From assembly GCA_963920665.1 (NCBI GenBank), contig OY987266.1, positions 6,267,001 through 6,331,000 of the forward strand: a DNA stretch of 64,000 nt. Reading direction: 5' to 3'. This DNA comes from Straminergon stramineum (taxonomy: Eukaryota; Streptophyta; Bryopsida; Hypnales; Calliergonaceae). Numbering within the stretch: the stretch's first letter is position 1; every line of letters starts with the position of its first letter. Positions 12,396 to 24,974 of the stretch are shown here, in pieces. The position numbers and the translations under genes are program-made. A model generated the notes under the pieces. The model was not told where the DNA came from. It made no database searches and saw nothing but the letters and a program-made list of their open reading frames with translations.

Positions 12396-12428
12396 GAGCC
12401 CTTGGTGACGAATTAGGGGCTCACAAGG
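10250..12428 (-). repeat. Large dispersed repeat, copy 1 (inverted relative to copy 2 at 60.86-62.95 kb)
   Basis: Read on the minus strand from 12425, this begins GTGAGCCCC and runs through blocks that reappear in the same order on the plus strand from 60864: the CAAAAGAGTG/AAAATAGGT block (12265-12345), a TAGAGATAGGTTCC block (about 11905), a TGTGTAGA/AATATGAGC block (about 11650), an ATAAAATCTCACT block (about 11490), a TGGTGTTTT block (about 10860) and the GGCAAAGCTTT block (about 10433). The copies are diverged and have indels. The length and TGTGAG start could fit a long terminal repeat or an old transposon, but I see no protein domain. Confidence 0.6.
12365..12393 (+). repeat. Poly-A run of 29 bases
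   Basis: An uninterrupted A tract lies inside copy 1 of the large repeat. Copy 2 has only a short T-rich stretch at the matching point, so the tract grew in this copy. Confidence 0.9.
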
Positions 12429-13104
12429 GCCCTCTATATGACCTATTTTTGCTTTATAACTCTTCCATTGTGGTTTAATAGATGAGTTCTGATACATATT
12501 TATTTACATACTATCATGATCATTAATTTACTTTGTATTTAAAAATATTTGGTCAATGTTTTCCTGTTCAAATACCACCAAATACATAATATACTATACA
12601 ACTGCAAAGGGCTTTCAAGCCTTTTTAGGGTTAAAGTCTTATTATTGTGACTATACCTGAAAACTTACTTAAATCACAACATGTTGTGGAAGTCATTGGA
12701 GTAACTTATGTAGCTCTAAGCTTAACACTAGTTTTGTACTGTACAATACACTAGGTGATGGCATTGACATACTCTGAAAGAAAGGTTGTTTGTTTATTAT
12801 GCAAAAGATTGTCATGTCTTGTACATAAGGTAAATCTGCCTATGATAGGCAGAATGAGTGTTTTGTCTTGTTACAATTAGCAAAAAGATTCAAAGTTTTT
12901 TCCATAAAAGACAACTATGAGAAAAGAAGAGAGCAATTGAAATTTTATTTTTCTGAGAAAGTATGAATTTCTTATGAATTTTTGAAGTGTGATTACCAAT
13001 TGGTCCAAAAGAGTCTGTAGACTATCCCCAAACCAACAGAAAGTGTATGCATGATGGCCATCCTACCACCTAAAGCAATCAAAATATTTCCTACCATCGG
13101 TACA

Positions 13105-13713
13105 TGGTCATTGCAAGAAACACCGGTCCTATTTTCCGTCACAATGTGAGTAACACTTTTGTTATTTGCTATAACTTTTGAAGTACAAGTCCAATGAACA
13201 TGAAATTTCTATGGAACATGTTTAACTTGATGGTAATCAGATCCCTTATTTTTTAGAAATTAAAAAAAAATCATTTTGTATTTAAAAGTCATTTTTGTTA
13301 ATTTGTCACAAAGTGTAGTTTAGGGGTTTTCACTACGTTAGGAGTCCCCAAATTTTATGATCTAGAGTTGAAACTTTCATGGTCTATTTGTATAGTAGGA
13401 AAGAATGTATCTACCAAAGGAAATTTGAAAATATATTATTTTATGTCCTCCACATGAGTGCAAACAAGACTCCCATTGCACTCAATTTTTGAATATTGAA
13501 GATGGTTTTAATATCATTCTTTTCTTGAAATCTCATCTTCATCAACTCTTCTCAAATGGCCAATTTTTCATCTAAAAAAATTATTATTTTCCTATTTATT
13601 ACAAATTAAAATGTAAAAGTGCCAATTTTCATGAGAATTGGCACTTTTCTAGTTCTCCTACCTAGAGAATTTTTCTACGATTTTCCTTACTAGGGTACCT
13701 TCTTCTTAAAGTG

Positions 13714-13761
<48 letters not shown>

Positions 13762-13867
13762 TCACATTTAAAAAAAATTATTTTTCTAATTAAATAGTAC
13801 TCCCCCAAAAAACAGGAGTACTATGGAAAATGCTACGCAAAATGGATGGTGTTTCTTGCAACAACCC
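13105..13867. mobile_element. Family T2 transposon with 4-bp TACA target duplication, nested in a T3 copy
   Basis: The left end is TGGTCATTGCAAGAAACACC and the right end is the reverse complement of GGGTTGTTGCAAGAAACACC. TACA stands directly outside both ends (13101-13104 and 13868-13871). The uninterrupted T3 copy near 2280-2310 shows what the empty site looked like. The element contains a TA microsatellite and no reading frame of note. Confidence 0.8.
13714..13757. repeat. TA microsatellite
   Basis: About 22 uninterrupted TA units lie inside the nested T2 element. This is simple sequence with no further role visible. Confidence 0.9.
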
Positions 13868-14139
13868 TACAATATTTCCTAACATGGATAGAACATGAAG
13901 AATTTTTAAAAATCATTTGCTTTGATGAATTTACACTGAAAAGCTAGAAGTTCCTAAAACATGCACTCATAACTCCATCACCATCACCTAAACCATTGAT
14001 TTTGGTCAATTACCAACTTAATGTATTCCTAATCTTATTTATTAGAGAAAGTCAATCATGAATTGTTGTAAGACTCTCATGGGTCATTTTCTAGGTGCAT
14101 GTCTTGGGTGGTTTGCTTGTCATAGGCAGGTTTACCTTA

Positions 14140-17100
14140 GTACTTCAATTCATTTGGACTGGGCTTTGAGTTGTAACTGCCAAATGTTGTAGCTTATCAT
14201 TTAATGATCTGTAGAAGAGGATATCATTGATATCATTGATTTGTATGTATTGATAGTGAGTGAGGATGGAATACCAATGAACCTGGAAAATTAGAGAATT
14301 GGCTAATTTAATTTGAAGTTGTTGACATTGTTAGCATTATTTGAGTAACTTGACTCCAAACCTTCTTCGATGCATGAAACAGGACTAATGCAGATTTGCA
14401 TATACTGTAGAATTATGTAGAATTACAACAGAGTATATATATGTTTACAGATATGTTAGTTATGAAGATTATAGCTGTACATCATCCATGATCATCCATG
14501 CATGGGAAGCTGTAATTTACTTAATTACCTTAGAATGCAAGAAATCATCTATCCCCATCCATTTATACTTCAGTTTTTATTCATCAAACATATTAAAAAA
14601 TTCGTCCACCAATGACCCATTTCATTAACAAAAATTATAAAAGTCCATTCATTCTTCATCCACTGTATACTGCATTTCATTCATAAAAAAGAAGCAAAGT
14701 CCTCCACTCCATTCATTTATCATTCCGATTTCATGTATCCAAATTACTCTAATTCATCCCAAGTTCAATACCATGATTCAAGTTTTCCCTGTAAATTCCC
14801 TTTGAGATTTTCCCGATGAGGAGCCACAGGCTGACTTCTCTGTGAGTCTCATGTTTCCCGGTGACAGAAAAAAATTCTCGGTGTTCAATTCGGTACCAAG
14901 CTTTGCACAGGGACCAGTCGTAACTCGTAAGGCCTTGGTGGTGAACAACTTTTGTCGCATTGCAGTATATTTGCAGTGGAACTCTCACAGGTACGTCATC
15001 TATCTCGGTGACGAAAAGCTAGCTCTAGACATCGCCATTTCAACGTTAAGTCTTAATTCATTCCTGAAGAATTTAACCATCATCCAGTACAATTTGAAAT
15101 GGCGATGTCTTTCCTCCCTGAAAACATTGCAGTAATTAGTCAACCTCACACTCTCGATCGAACTTCAAGCTGTAATTCCAAACTGTATTTCCGATCCTGG
15201 ACTTAAAATGCTATTAATTCCCTGAGAGGAATTAACTAATTCGATTGAAGTTAATCAGTGAGACGGATATGTGTCACCATTTCTGACTCGTGAGAGTTTT
15301 CAGGAGCCCTACAAGTTGATACTTCTAGAAATAAAATGTACTCCGTAACTGATTATGCTAACCGAGAAAAATAACAAGTTGTAAGTTTTTGATGGTGCTT
15401 TCTGAGGTTGGAAATCCATTTCCATTACCATACTTGGCATTCGTTGCACATGGCCAAACCTCTCATCAGGGAGTTCTCGGTGGTATATATTGACCTTCAA
15501 ACGACAAGATTTGTAAGTGCATATTATTAGCAATGATCCTCCTCACTGTAATTTGTGCACCACAGTGACGATTACCGATTGAGGTTTGATGATTTATTTA
15601 CAGTAGGCGTTGATCAACTTATGCAGAATGTCAAGGGCTGAGCATTGTGGAGGTATAAGAATTGGACTCGCGGGGCTCATTGTGTGTTAGCTAGATTAGA
15701 AAATAGGTGTGTCTAAACTCGGGTCCCAACAAAAACATGGATGTAAAAATTAAACAACTATTTGTTCTATCACAGGGTACCAATGAACCCATTCAATCAT
15801 GGCATTACAACTAACAATGAGTATTCTGAAACATGTTGAAACATGTGTTGTTTTTCAAATTTTAAAACTAACGTAACATCCACTTTAGTCAAAAGTGCTA
15901 GAGTAAATTGGCTATTGACCACACACATCCAAAAACCACACAACAACCATTGCCATTTATTGAACACTAACCACACAATGCAACTACTAATTCAATTGTG
16001 ATAGGAACAAAATTTTGTATCACCACCCAATGACCGCACATTGTGCAGTGAAGGGGTGCAAAGAATTTTAACTAGATTTTAGCTTGATTGCCTTTAGATT
16101 GAAATAAAATTTGTAGGAAGAAATCATTTTGCATTCTATTTTTTGAAGGTAAATCTTAACATGACATTTACTAATCACACCAAATTTCAAAACATGAAAT
16201 TCTATATATTTATGTGGAGAAGGATTTGAATATTATTTGTATGGTGATTGGCAAGTTTACTATACTTCATAGCATCCAAGGCTAATACTTTTCTAGCAAA
16301 GTTGGTTTATTTGGAACTAGAGCCAATCTTATACATGGAATGTGCAATGCTAAAGTCATATATTGTATGAAGGTTGAGAATGAAAAGTTGTGAATGGTTT
16401 AGGATTGTAACGAAACTACCACAATTTTTCCTAAATACATATGCAAAATTTAATAGTGAAGTTGTATACGTAGTACAAAAAGTTAGTGTTTTTGTTCAGG
16501 CATGTTGCGGTGAGCTGGAAAACTAAAAGTTCAAACAAACATACCCCACTCTTAAAGGAATCAAGATTTTTTTTTATCTGAAGAAAGGAACCCCTTTTAA
16601 TTTGCAGTGTTAGCATTTTTAGGAAACAATAGGGTACCTTATGATCTCTCGAAATAATCCTTGGACATAGGTATTGTACAAATTTTACTTGTACTGAGCC
16701 CCCAAGAATTGAAAGGAGGTAATGCCGCTGGCTGCCCAAGAGAGGAGAATTCCTCACCACGAATTCCCTGCACATCATTAGCACTGGTTCCAATGACTGG
16801 CTCAACAGTTACTTCTTTAACCAGATCTTGATCATTGAAATTCCCTATGAAGCAGACACCGCGTTAAGTTCCTAACTGGTATATATAGCTCATGCCATAA
16901 TTATTCCAGGCTGGTACACCTCATGAAAACAAAAGTCGCTCCGTTTGGGTTTGGCAGCTGCCCAAATATTAAGTTTCTGATAGCGTTTCTGATTACATTT
17001 CTGATGACGTCTCTGCAATTTTGTGACAAATTCTGAATGTTGATACTGCATACAACAAGAGCTCTTTGTTTTGGGCGGTCTGAAAACGGCAGTTCTGGGC

Positions 17101-18375
17101 CTACTCTTGCTTTGGTGTTTGCCTTCTCAGATCACCTTGCATATAATTATGGCGAGGGAAGCCAAGCCGCATAGCTTGAGTTCAATCCTGTTGAATTGAA
17201 ATTCAACGAGTTGTTAATAATGAAGGATGAATGGAAGCCAAATTTCCACGGAGAGCGTCTCCAATACCTCGACATTATACTCCATGGTCCGAGAGTGTGG
17301 TCAAAAACCTCGAGGGCTAACGCGCGGTTCATAATACATATATCCTTCCAGGACTCAAAATCTACCTTGGCTGCTCAATGTCGATTTCGTGTATCTTGAA
17401 CACAGTTTAAAAAACATCCATTTAATTTCATGGTTTGGAAAGGCCCGGCTCCCAAGCATGAAAATCTACATAATCTTGAATTTTAGTTACCTCCAAAGTT
17501 TACATAAACATTGCGAGCTTCCTTCAACGAGGGGACAAAACGAGAGTTCAAAATTACAAGGCTCCTTAAATATATGGAGTTCGATCGACAATATCTGAAG
17601 GACAGTCTGTCCACGCGCCTGTCCCATGACTATTGAAACTCACATGTTTTGACCTATATATGTCAATGGTTTTGACACAATTCTTCATCAACAGAGATGA
17701 GGACGGTGTAGAGTGTTATGAAGACAGTGGCTGCAATGATTTCACCCATTATCTAATCGTGCGTGGAGGGATCAGTGAAACAAGGAAAGGTTTATTGTGG
17801 CTCTGGATAAATCTAGGCTGGATCTTTATGCAACAAGATCTCTGTTCTCACCTGGCTAATATGCAAAGCCATATCTGTGGTGGGATACCTCCATCCCACT
17901 GAGCAAGTCTATGCTTTTAAGGTAAACGTTTGAGTTGTTCCAGCAAGCTCGGTTGAAGAAATTATTTGCGTTGTTAAGCAATTAGAACAGAACTCAAGGC
18001 TTGGTGAAGTGAGTCGATATCTCAACCCAAAATACGTTATTCACGAGACTAGAATGCCAAAAAATTAAGCGTCACTGGGATCCAAGGAGAAGTTGCCTCT
18101 GCTGCGTGAACCCTAGCTTCAAAAGAGATGCTGTTTCCTGACAGCGTCTGTTTGGGAATCTGTGGCGTGAAGGACCGGTACCCACAAAGGGAGCTCCTCC
18201 GGCCGCTTCGCACGATCCTTGAATACTTTCGCTCGGGTCACAGGCAGAGGCTATAACGCCCAGATGTTTGTGACAGTCAAGAATGGTGCGTCATATATCA
18301 TAGAGCTGGTATTTCGCGCTCTGCCAGATGATGCGGTGTTTTCAAGCTGTACTTCGATCTTCTCTGCGATTGTAC
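14140..18375. other. Gene-poor stretch, less AT-rich from 14.7 kb
   Basis: From about 14.7 kb the sequence is less AT-rich and less repetitive than its surroundings, like the flanks of the real genes. Open stretches are short and overlap on both strands, for example 124 residues on the minus strand at 16805-16431, and none shows a recognisable domain or a splice-bounded structure. It may be a relic gene region or hold non-coding transcripts. A perfect hairpin at 15027-15110 is listed separately. Confidence 0.4.
15027..15110. repeat. Hairpin with a 17-bp perfect stem
   Basis: AGACATCGCCATTTCAA (15027-15043) is exactly complementary to 15094-15110, with a 50-base loop between that can fold further (GTTAAGTC...GAATTTAAC). 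Stem length and loop size are in the range of a plant small-RNA precursor, but a 17-bp arm is short and no second arm pairing extends it. It may equally be a chance or transposon-derived palindrome. Confidence 0.55.
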
Positions 18376-18379
18376 CTCG

Positions 18380-19415
18380 ATCAGGCCCTGCGCGGGGGAA
18401 CAAGGATGGCATGGCGTCACCAGGAATCATGGAGCAACATTCATAGGGTGCACTATTCGGCAGTAAGTTGCATCTAGCCTTTTGACTTAGACTAGGTTCT
18501 GATTTCTGAAGCCTACTTACGACAAGCATTTCTGAGCATCTGTTACCACCCCTCCCAATCTCCCAAGCGGCACTGCTCTGTGTCCGGCTTTGCCCATCGT
18601 CGTACCATCTTTAATTCCTGTACCAGGTTTCACCTCCAGAATATCAAATGCCTTTGCAACATTTCTAGCTGTTACCAACGTACCAGTTTTGGAGCATGAA
18701 ACGTCAATTTCATTAAATTGGCGATGTTCGTACGTAAAGCCAATTTAAATGAAAATTTTGGAACATACTTCACCGAATATGCAAATCCTTGCAGCAAACA
18801 TTCTCGAAAACGTGGTTTACTTTGGACAACATTTAGTAGCAACCTCGGATGTCGACTATTGGAATCACATTTTATTGTAGCGTTATCAGCATTGTTCAAA
18901 CGTTGCTACAATCGTTGCTGTAGGGGTGAATTCCAGTCCGTAGTGTTTGCAAGAGTCTACATCAGAAAACTTTCTCACAATTGCGAGACTCTAGATTTAC
19001 AAGAGAAATGGAAGGTATATATAAGAGGCAAGAACTGACATGACAAGGCTGATTCTAAGAAATCTTGACCCAGACAGTTGATCACTGAAATGACTGGTGC
19101 AGGTTGGAGTCAGACATCCATGAATTAATCTAGCAAACTCGTAGTATACTATTCGGCGGTTGCATCTTTTACACGTTTGGATTCTGAAGCCAATCACACT
19201 GTTTTACTGTCCATCTGGTACCAGTCCGGCCCCCTCAAGCGGAATAAATTGCTGTAATGCTGATTGCAGTTTTACAGAAAATATTGAGTCCGTATCAGAA
19301 AACTGTCTCACAATTGAAAATTTGAAATACTTTTGGACAGCATTGGAATGTAAGACCACAGCTGCCATGACTGCAAACGTTGATTTGCTTTGCCATTTGC
19401 ATGATTTTTCTTAAG
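18380..19415. repeat. Dispersed repeat, copy X (inverted partner downstream of AK6)
   Basis: 18380-18610 matches the reverse complement of 26746-26940, including a GAACAAGGATGGCAT block, GATTTCTGAAGCCTAC, ACGACAAG, ACCCCTCCCAA and GGCACTGCT in order. 19285-19395 matches the reverse complement of 26625-26700 (GCAGTCATGGCAGCT and a CAATTGTG/GTCTGATA block). Between the two matches this copy has about 650 bp that the partner lacks. The beginning of the motif set seems to recur at 19148-19195 (ACTATTCGGCGG, GGATTCTGAAGCC), suggesting an internal duplication. Confidence 0.55.
18708..18754. repeat. Small inverted repeat
   Basis: TTTCATTAAATTGGC pairs with GCCAATTTAAATGAAA with a single extra base, around a 16-base loop. 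It lies in the part of copy X that is absent from its partner. Function is unknown; it may be the tip of a foldback element. Confidence 0.5.
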
Positions 19416-19769
19416 CAAGATTCGCAGTGGCATCTATAACTTCTTTAAATTTGCCTTTAGTCTGCTTCTAATTAGATCTATTCCCAACATCCAATTTCAG
19501 AATTCAAATTTTCTTCTATTTAATTTATGTGATTTTTGTTGTGCTTTCAATGAATGATGGTACTCTTAGATTTTCATTTGATATCAATTGAAACCTAAGA
19601 ATGCTTTTGTTGAGTTGCCTTGTGGTGTCAATTGAGGAATGATGCTCCAATCATGTTCTAAAGCCTCAATAGTCTAGGCACTCCAATTGAGAGAAAACAA
19701 TTTTATTTTGTTCATTGTTAGTAACAATCACATGCCTTCTTCAAGTCAATATATTGGGATTTGTTTTAA

Positions 19770-20716
19770 CCCCTGAAGTACCAAATGGCATTTTTTGGCA
19801 ACATAGAAATTTGGGGCAACTCACTATGAAGTAAAATTTTATTTTGTTTTTTTGAAATTTTCACTCAATTGCTTAACATGTGCCCAAGGAGTAGCTTTAA
19901 GACCCAACAATTTTCATAACTTTTGAATAAATGGTTAAAAAGTTCTTGTATGATATGTAGTTTTCATTGCTCAGAGGACAACCAGGGTAGCAAAAAAAAT
20001 TCTTTAAAAATCACTTTTTTTAAAATAAAAATTTGAAATTGGTTTTCTAGATTTATATATACTAGGAAAGCTTTGAATTATTCCATTTTGATTTATGAGA
20101 TGAAAGTTATGAGGAGTTTTAGTTGTGGGTAGTTATGGAAACACCACTCTAAAATAAACTTTGAATATCTTTAATTAACTCAATTTTCAATATTTTTGGA
20201 AAAAAATAAAAGAATATTAGGTATAGATTTTTTATAATAATATTCATTACAACCACTAGGATTGGCATTTTTTAATTCCATAAACAAATTGTTAAAATAT
20301 AGTATTTTGAACCATTCTCTACTTCTTTCTACTTACTAATTTTTTCTTGTATGTTGTACAATTCCAAATGATCTAAAAAATTTCAAGAATGTAGCCGACT
20401 TTCCTTGAAGAATGAATTCAAAGAGTTACAACCATTTTGGACATTTTTTCATAATGATCTGACCTTATGAAGTGCAGGTGCCTGGATTTTCGGAGGGCAA
20501 AAAAAGGAATTCTTGTCACTTCAAATGCTAATATCTTGCAATCTACAAGGTGAAAATTTCTGAAATTTTTTTCCACATCTTTTCACACTAGCGTACTACA
20601 AGATCTTAGAATTATATGTATCCAAAAATTTATTTTTTTCCAAAATTTGATAATTGTACTAGAAATAGTAGTTTTGGAGCATTTTTGGTGAAAACATAGT
20701 GATAAATCTTTAGGGG
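19770..20716. mobile_element. Family T1 non-autonomous transposon, copy B
   Basis: The left end is CCCCTGAAGTACC after TTAA (19766-19769). The right end is CTTTAGGGG before TTGA (20717-20720, a decayed TTAA). The 947-bp interior matches copies A and C from end to end and lacks the T3 insertion of copy A, so it serves as the empty-site reference. There is no coding capacity. Confidence 0.75.
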
Positions 20717-20819
20717 TTGAAATTTTTGAAATTATTGCGACTTCTTAAAGAGAAACAAAAGAGAATTTACATCAATTCCCAATTACACCAAAAGAATTTC
20801 AAATTTATCTCCATAGGTG

Positions 20820-20979
20820 TAAGGTAACTCAACCTATGACAGGCCAAATGGGAGCCAATCCATCATAAGCAAAAATATTTTAGAGGTGCACATTTCAAAA
20901 CTAGAATGTACACCACTTTTGTAATTTTGCATGTGATGGGTTGGCTCCCATTTGGCTTGTTATAGGCTGAATAATTTTA
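20820..20979. mobile_element. Short foldback element related to family T3
   Basis: The outer start TAAGGTAACTCAACCTATGA resembles the T3 terminus. Roughly 45 bases on each side are inverted repeats with few mismatches (the core CCAAATGGGAGCCAA is perfect), around a middle of about 70 bases. This is the structure of a foldback MITE. It is much shorter than the other T3 copies and has longer inverted arms. Confidence 0.6.
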
Positions 20980-23900
20980 TATGGTTCACACAATAGTGAA
21001 GAACAATAAAGCTTATAAGCCAAATTTCAAAGCCATTTATATTTTGGAAAAAATAGAAGGTCTAGAGAGTCTAACAACATAATGCCTTGTATTTGCAATA
21101 TTCAACTTTTAATTACAATTTTTTTCAAATTTTCAATTTGGATTAGAAACTAGACTTAATAAGCCTCATTATTTTCATTAATTGAGCTTATATGAAAAAT
21201 AAAATAATGGATAACGTTACAACCAAGAACAAAATGCGGAGTTAAAAAAATGCACAACTTTGCAACCTATTTCTTACAATGGATTTGAATTGGGATAACA
21301 AAAGATATCAATTTTTTTATCAAACGGTTTCCCAAAGTTTTAGCATGATGACTAGGCATGGCCATCAACAAAATTTCACCAAAAAAAATAGAGTGAAATT
21401 TGGTTGATCCTATGCCATATTAATAAAATGATTCAATTTTCAAAAGTGAAATATTGTGTCTTCTACCAGACACAAAGTTTTAAGATAATTAAAATGAAGA
21501 TTATCTACAAAGATTTGAAATTATTGTGAGCTTTTGATGAAAAGTGAATAAATTCTATAATATCAATTGCATAATGTAGTAACATCAATTTTGTTAAATT
21601 GGAGACATTTTTCAAGCCAAAAATTGTGAAGTATATCTTTACAAAGGTTTAATTTCACGCCACAAACTAAGCTAGGCATAGATTTTAGTTTCATGCCACC
21701 TATCGTAATCCGCAATAAAGTAATGGAATATCATCAATTTAATGAAATTGATGTCCACTAAAAAGTATGAGTTTATACCATTTGTATATCTCTTAGTACA
21801 AATTGTTATTTTGAAAAATCCATTTCATTCTATATTTGAAAAATCAAAAGGTTGTGGTTATATCCTTTAGCCTTCAAGTTTCAATAAAATGATTATCTAG
21901 TTTGAGAATTTTAGGAATTTCAAAGTGAAAAAAACAAACTATGAATTGTAATGCACTAGTAGAAACATGAATTGCATAGACTAGAGAAACATGCTCTAAA
22001 AGACCTGGACTTAGTCAAATTTGTCATGTAGGGGTTTCTCATGGATCTAATTAATTTCTAATCTACTTGACACATGTTTTTACTAGTGTTATAAGCTTCA
22101 TTTTTAGTTTATTTCAGAAACAAAAACAATCATCTAGATGTTAAATCTACATTTATGCCAAGTATTAATGTCACTATAATTTTTCATTTAACTCTTGATG
22201 TAATAGTAGTATTGAATCATCTTGGAGGCACACTCCCAAGCATGCCCTCTCCAATCTTGATTTCAAATCTCACTAGGTGGTCCTTCATGGGTTTTATATA
22301 CATTAATGAAATAGGGACATAAGGCGAAATTCAACAAGAAAGTGCACTATGTATGTTACTACAATATTCATTGACCCTAGTTTTAGAGTCAAAACCTCTA
22401 TTATGTGATTGGATGTTGATTAGACGACATGAGTTGACTACTGAACATAACTTTCTCTTTCAAATTAAATCAAAATTGTCATATCTTGGAAATCCATAGT
22501 TTTTCCAATATCTAGTACAAGGAGAAAGGATTCTAGCCTTTAAAAAATCATTGAATTGCATGGAGATTTAAAAAAGGTACATGACATAACCAACTTTGTT
22601 TTTGAATGAAATTATGGATAAACTATTTTTTAACGTAGATGAAATGCCTTGTGTATTGTATTTAAGTTAATAACACTTAAAAATTGTTTAACAAGAGTTT
22701 GAGTATTGTTTCTATTGTTAAATTATACAAATATTTTTGGATCATGTCATCTTGTTAGTAGTCAAACAAAGGTTCTAGATTCTCTTGAAATGCATTTTTG
22801 GACATTGTTTGAATCTCAATTAGAAAAAAACTATGAATTCTTTTCTTTTCTTTTATTGGAATAAATGGGCATGCCACTCTATCAAAGGAATAATGCACAA
22901 TCCATTTAGGGGAATATGAGGGACAAGGTCAAGCATAGAATTCCAACTTTGCACTAAAAAATGATTGCTATTCAGTTCAGAAAAAGAATCACCTCTTGTA
23001 AAAAATATTATCCCGCCCCCTTCTCTAAGTACATTGAGGTACATGTAAATATATACATTCAGATATATATGAATACATGTAAGGATACATATACATGGTA
23101 AGAAAAAAAGATGAAGATGTGGATGTAGGTGCAAATTATCCCATATCTTTTGAATCCCAAGTTGAACATTTATAATTCTTGAAATTTAGCTTCATTTCCA
23201 AGAAAAAAATTTGAATTCATATGAATTTGAGTGCATTGGACCTCATCAAGAAAGGAATAAAAATTGGCCAAGGGTCAATTTTAGTTCATTGTTTTAAGCA
23301 ATGACTATACACTCAAACACTATCCAATATTCTATGAGCAACATTGTCTTCTTGGATGAGTTTTGTCCATGTCAGTCACATAATACATCCATCGAACAAT
23401 GTCTTGTTGGACATTCATTTAACAAACTAGACATTATCATATAATATGCTTGAATATTCTCAAATATTCAAAGCATATTTGAAAAAATTGTTTATTAGTT
23501 AGATAGACACAAGTCCATATGGATGTCTGTTAGACATCTTCTTAGACATAATGTCGTGGTGTTTGGCAAGACAACTTGCTTGTAAGTAAGTGTTGATGAT
23601 ACCATGTAATCCGCATTTCATTTCATGAGCAAATCATTTAGTGTGAACTGATTCCAAGAAGCATCAAATTGATGCCACTTTGGTGAACTTGATGCCATTG
23701 GGATGAATTTTCATGATATTGAAAATAAATACATCCCGAATTGAGCCTAGTCAACTAGGCTCTCATAAATAGAGGCCATATAATTTAGGCAATAATCTAT
23801 AGGGCTTAGCTTAATAAACATGTCAAAATTAGGTGTATCTATCCTACTACCACAAGGGTTTTGATAAAAGAAATGCTTGTTGAGGAACAACATTCCTAGC

Positions 23901-24960
23901 CATAAGCTTATACTATGATGAAAAATTGGATAATAGGATTAGAATGTTTGAAGATTTGAACCAATGATTTTGGAACGCAATGCACAATTACGAGGGTAGC
24001 CTACATATGTTGTGGATTCATAGTGATTATGGTAGGATGTTAAAGTGGTCATTCAAAGTGTGCATCTTGCCTCTATCTTCCCCAAATTAAAGATAAATAT
24101 AAAAAATTACTTTTATTTTGTAGTTGCTTAGTGTCTTGTATTCTTCACCTTTCCATATCGTGTTTTTCACCTCACCTAGCTAATTGGAAATCTATTTCAA
24201 TCCAACTTTGAATTTAAAATTTCAAAATTTTATCATAGGTGGCAAATACTAATATAAAATTCCAGTGTTTCCCTAAGGGTAAAAAAATGCAAAATTTGAA
24301 TGACCAAGTAAATATCTTGCGTGATTAAGGGAGGCAACACATTTTTGACCACTTAAGAAGATACATGTATTTGCAAGGGAAGTTTCAATAGTGGGGAAAT
24401 TTTCCCATGTGCAGAAATAGAAGTCATAAGGTTTCCATAATTTTTCAGATTTTTATTTCTCAAAATAAAAATCACTATGAATGTCTTAGTTGAAGATTCT
24501 GTTCCACCCATATTGGTTATATATACCTTCTAGCTATTTCGGACCAAGGGCTGGTTGCAAAATCCAACAAGAATTGGTTGCAATATTGAGAGTCTTGTAA
24601 CCAATCATAGTAGGCTACAACTATGCCAAGAAGTGTGCCAACATTAATCATGTTAATCCCCTCTTGATTGAAATTACTGCACCCTATGGGACCAGAATAG
24701 GGCGGTGATCAGGAATGGGTTGCCTCCCTTATGCTGCAGAGTTTGACCTGAAAATCTTTTGAAAATTTGGTTTACGATGAGAACTTTGTTTGCATGGGGA
24801 GGGGGTTTGTTCCTCCACTTATTCTTGACGGGGATTGGTCCATGGTTTGCCATGGTTGTGTCAGGTCAGTCCTTGCTGCGGTCCTTGAAGGCCTACGATA
24901 AAGTAAAAGGATGTGGAAAAGGCACGTCGCGGATTTGTGCCTTTCATCTGATCAGAGTCA
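20980..24960. other. AT-rich intergenic upstream of AK6
   Basis: I see no gene here. A short patch of TACATG/ATATAT-rich simple sequence lies at 23034-23100. From about 24.7 kb the base composition becomes less AT-rich as the AK6 promoter region is approached. Confidence 0.4.
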
Positions 24961-24974
24961 GCTTTTCCTCCAGG

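Larger units (their letters stand above)
12828..14137. mobile_element. Family T3 transposon carrying a nested T2 element
   Basis: The ends are AGGTAAATCTGCCTATGA and the reverse complement of AGGTAAACCTGCCTATGA, each bordered by TA (12826-12827 and 14138-14139). Removing the nested T2 element (763 bp plus a 4-bp duplication) leaves 543 bp, almost the same as the 541-bp T3 copy at 2025. The outer interior matches that copy block by block (for example the TTTTTGAAGTGTG and CCACCTAAAGCA segments). Confidence 0.75.

Noticed and set aside
22853..23134. Hydrophobic 93-codon minus-strand frame
   Set aside because: It arises from TACATG/ATATAT simple sequence and has no gene context.
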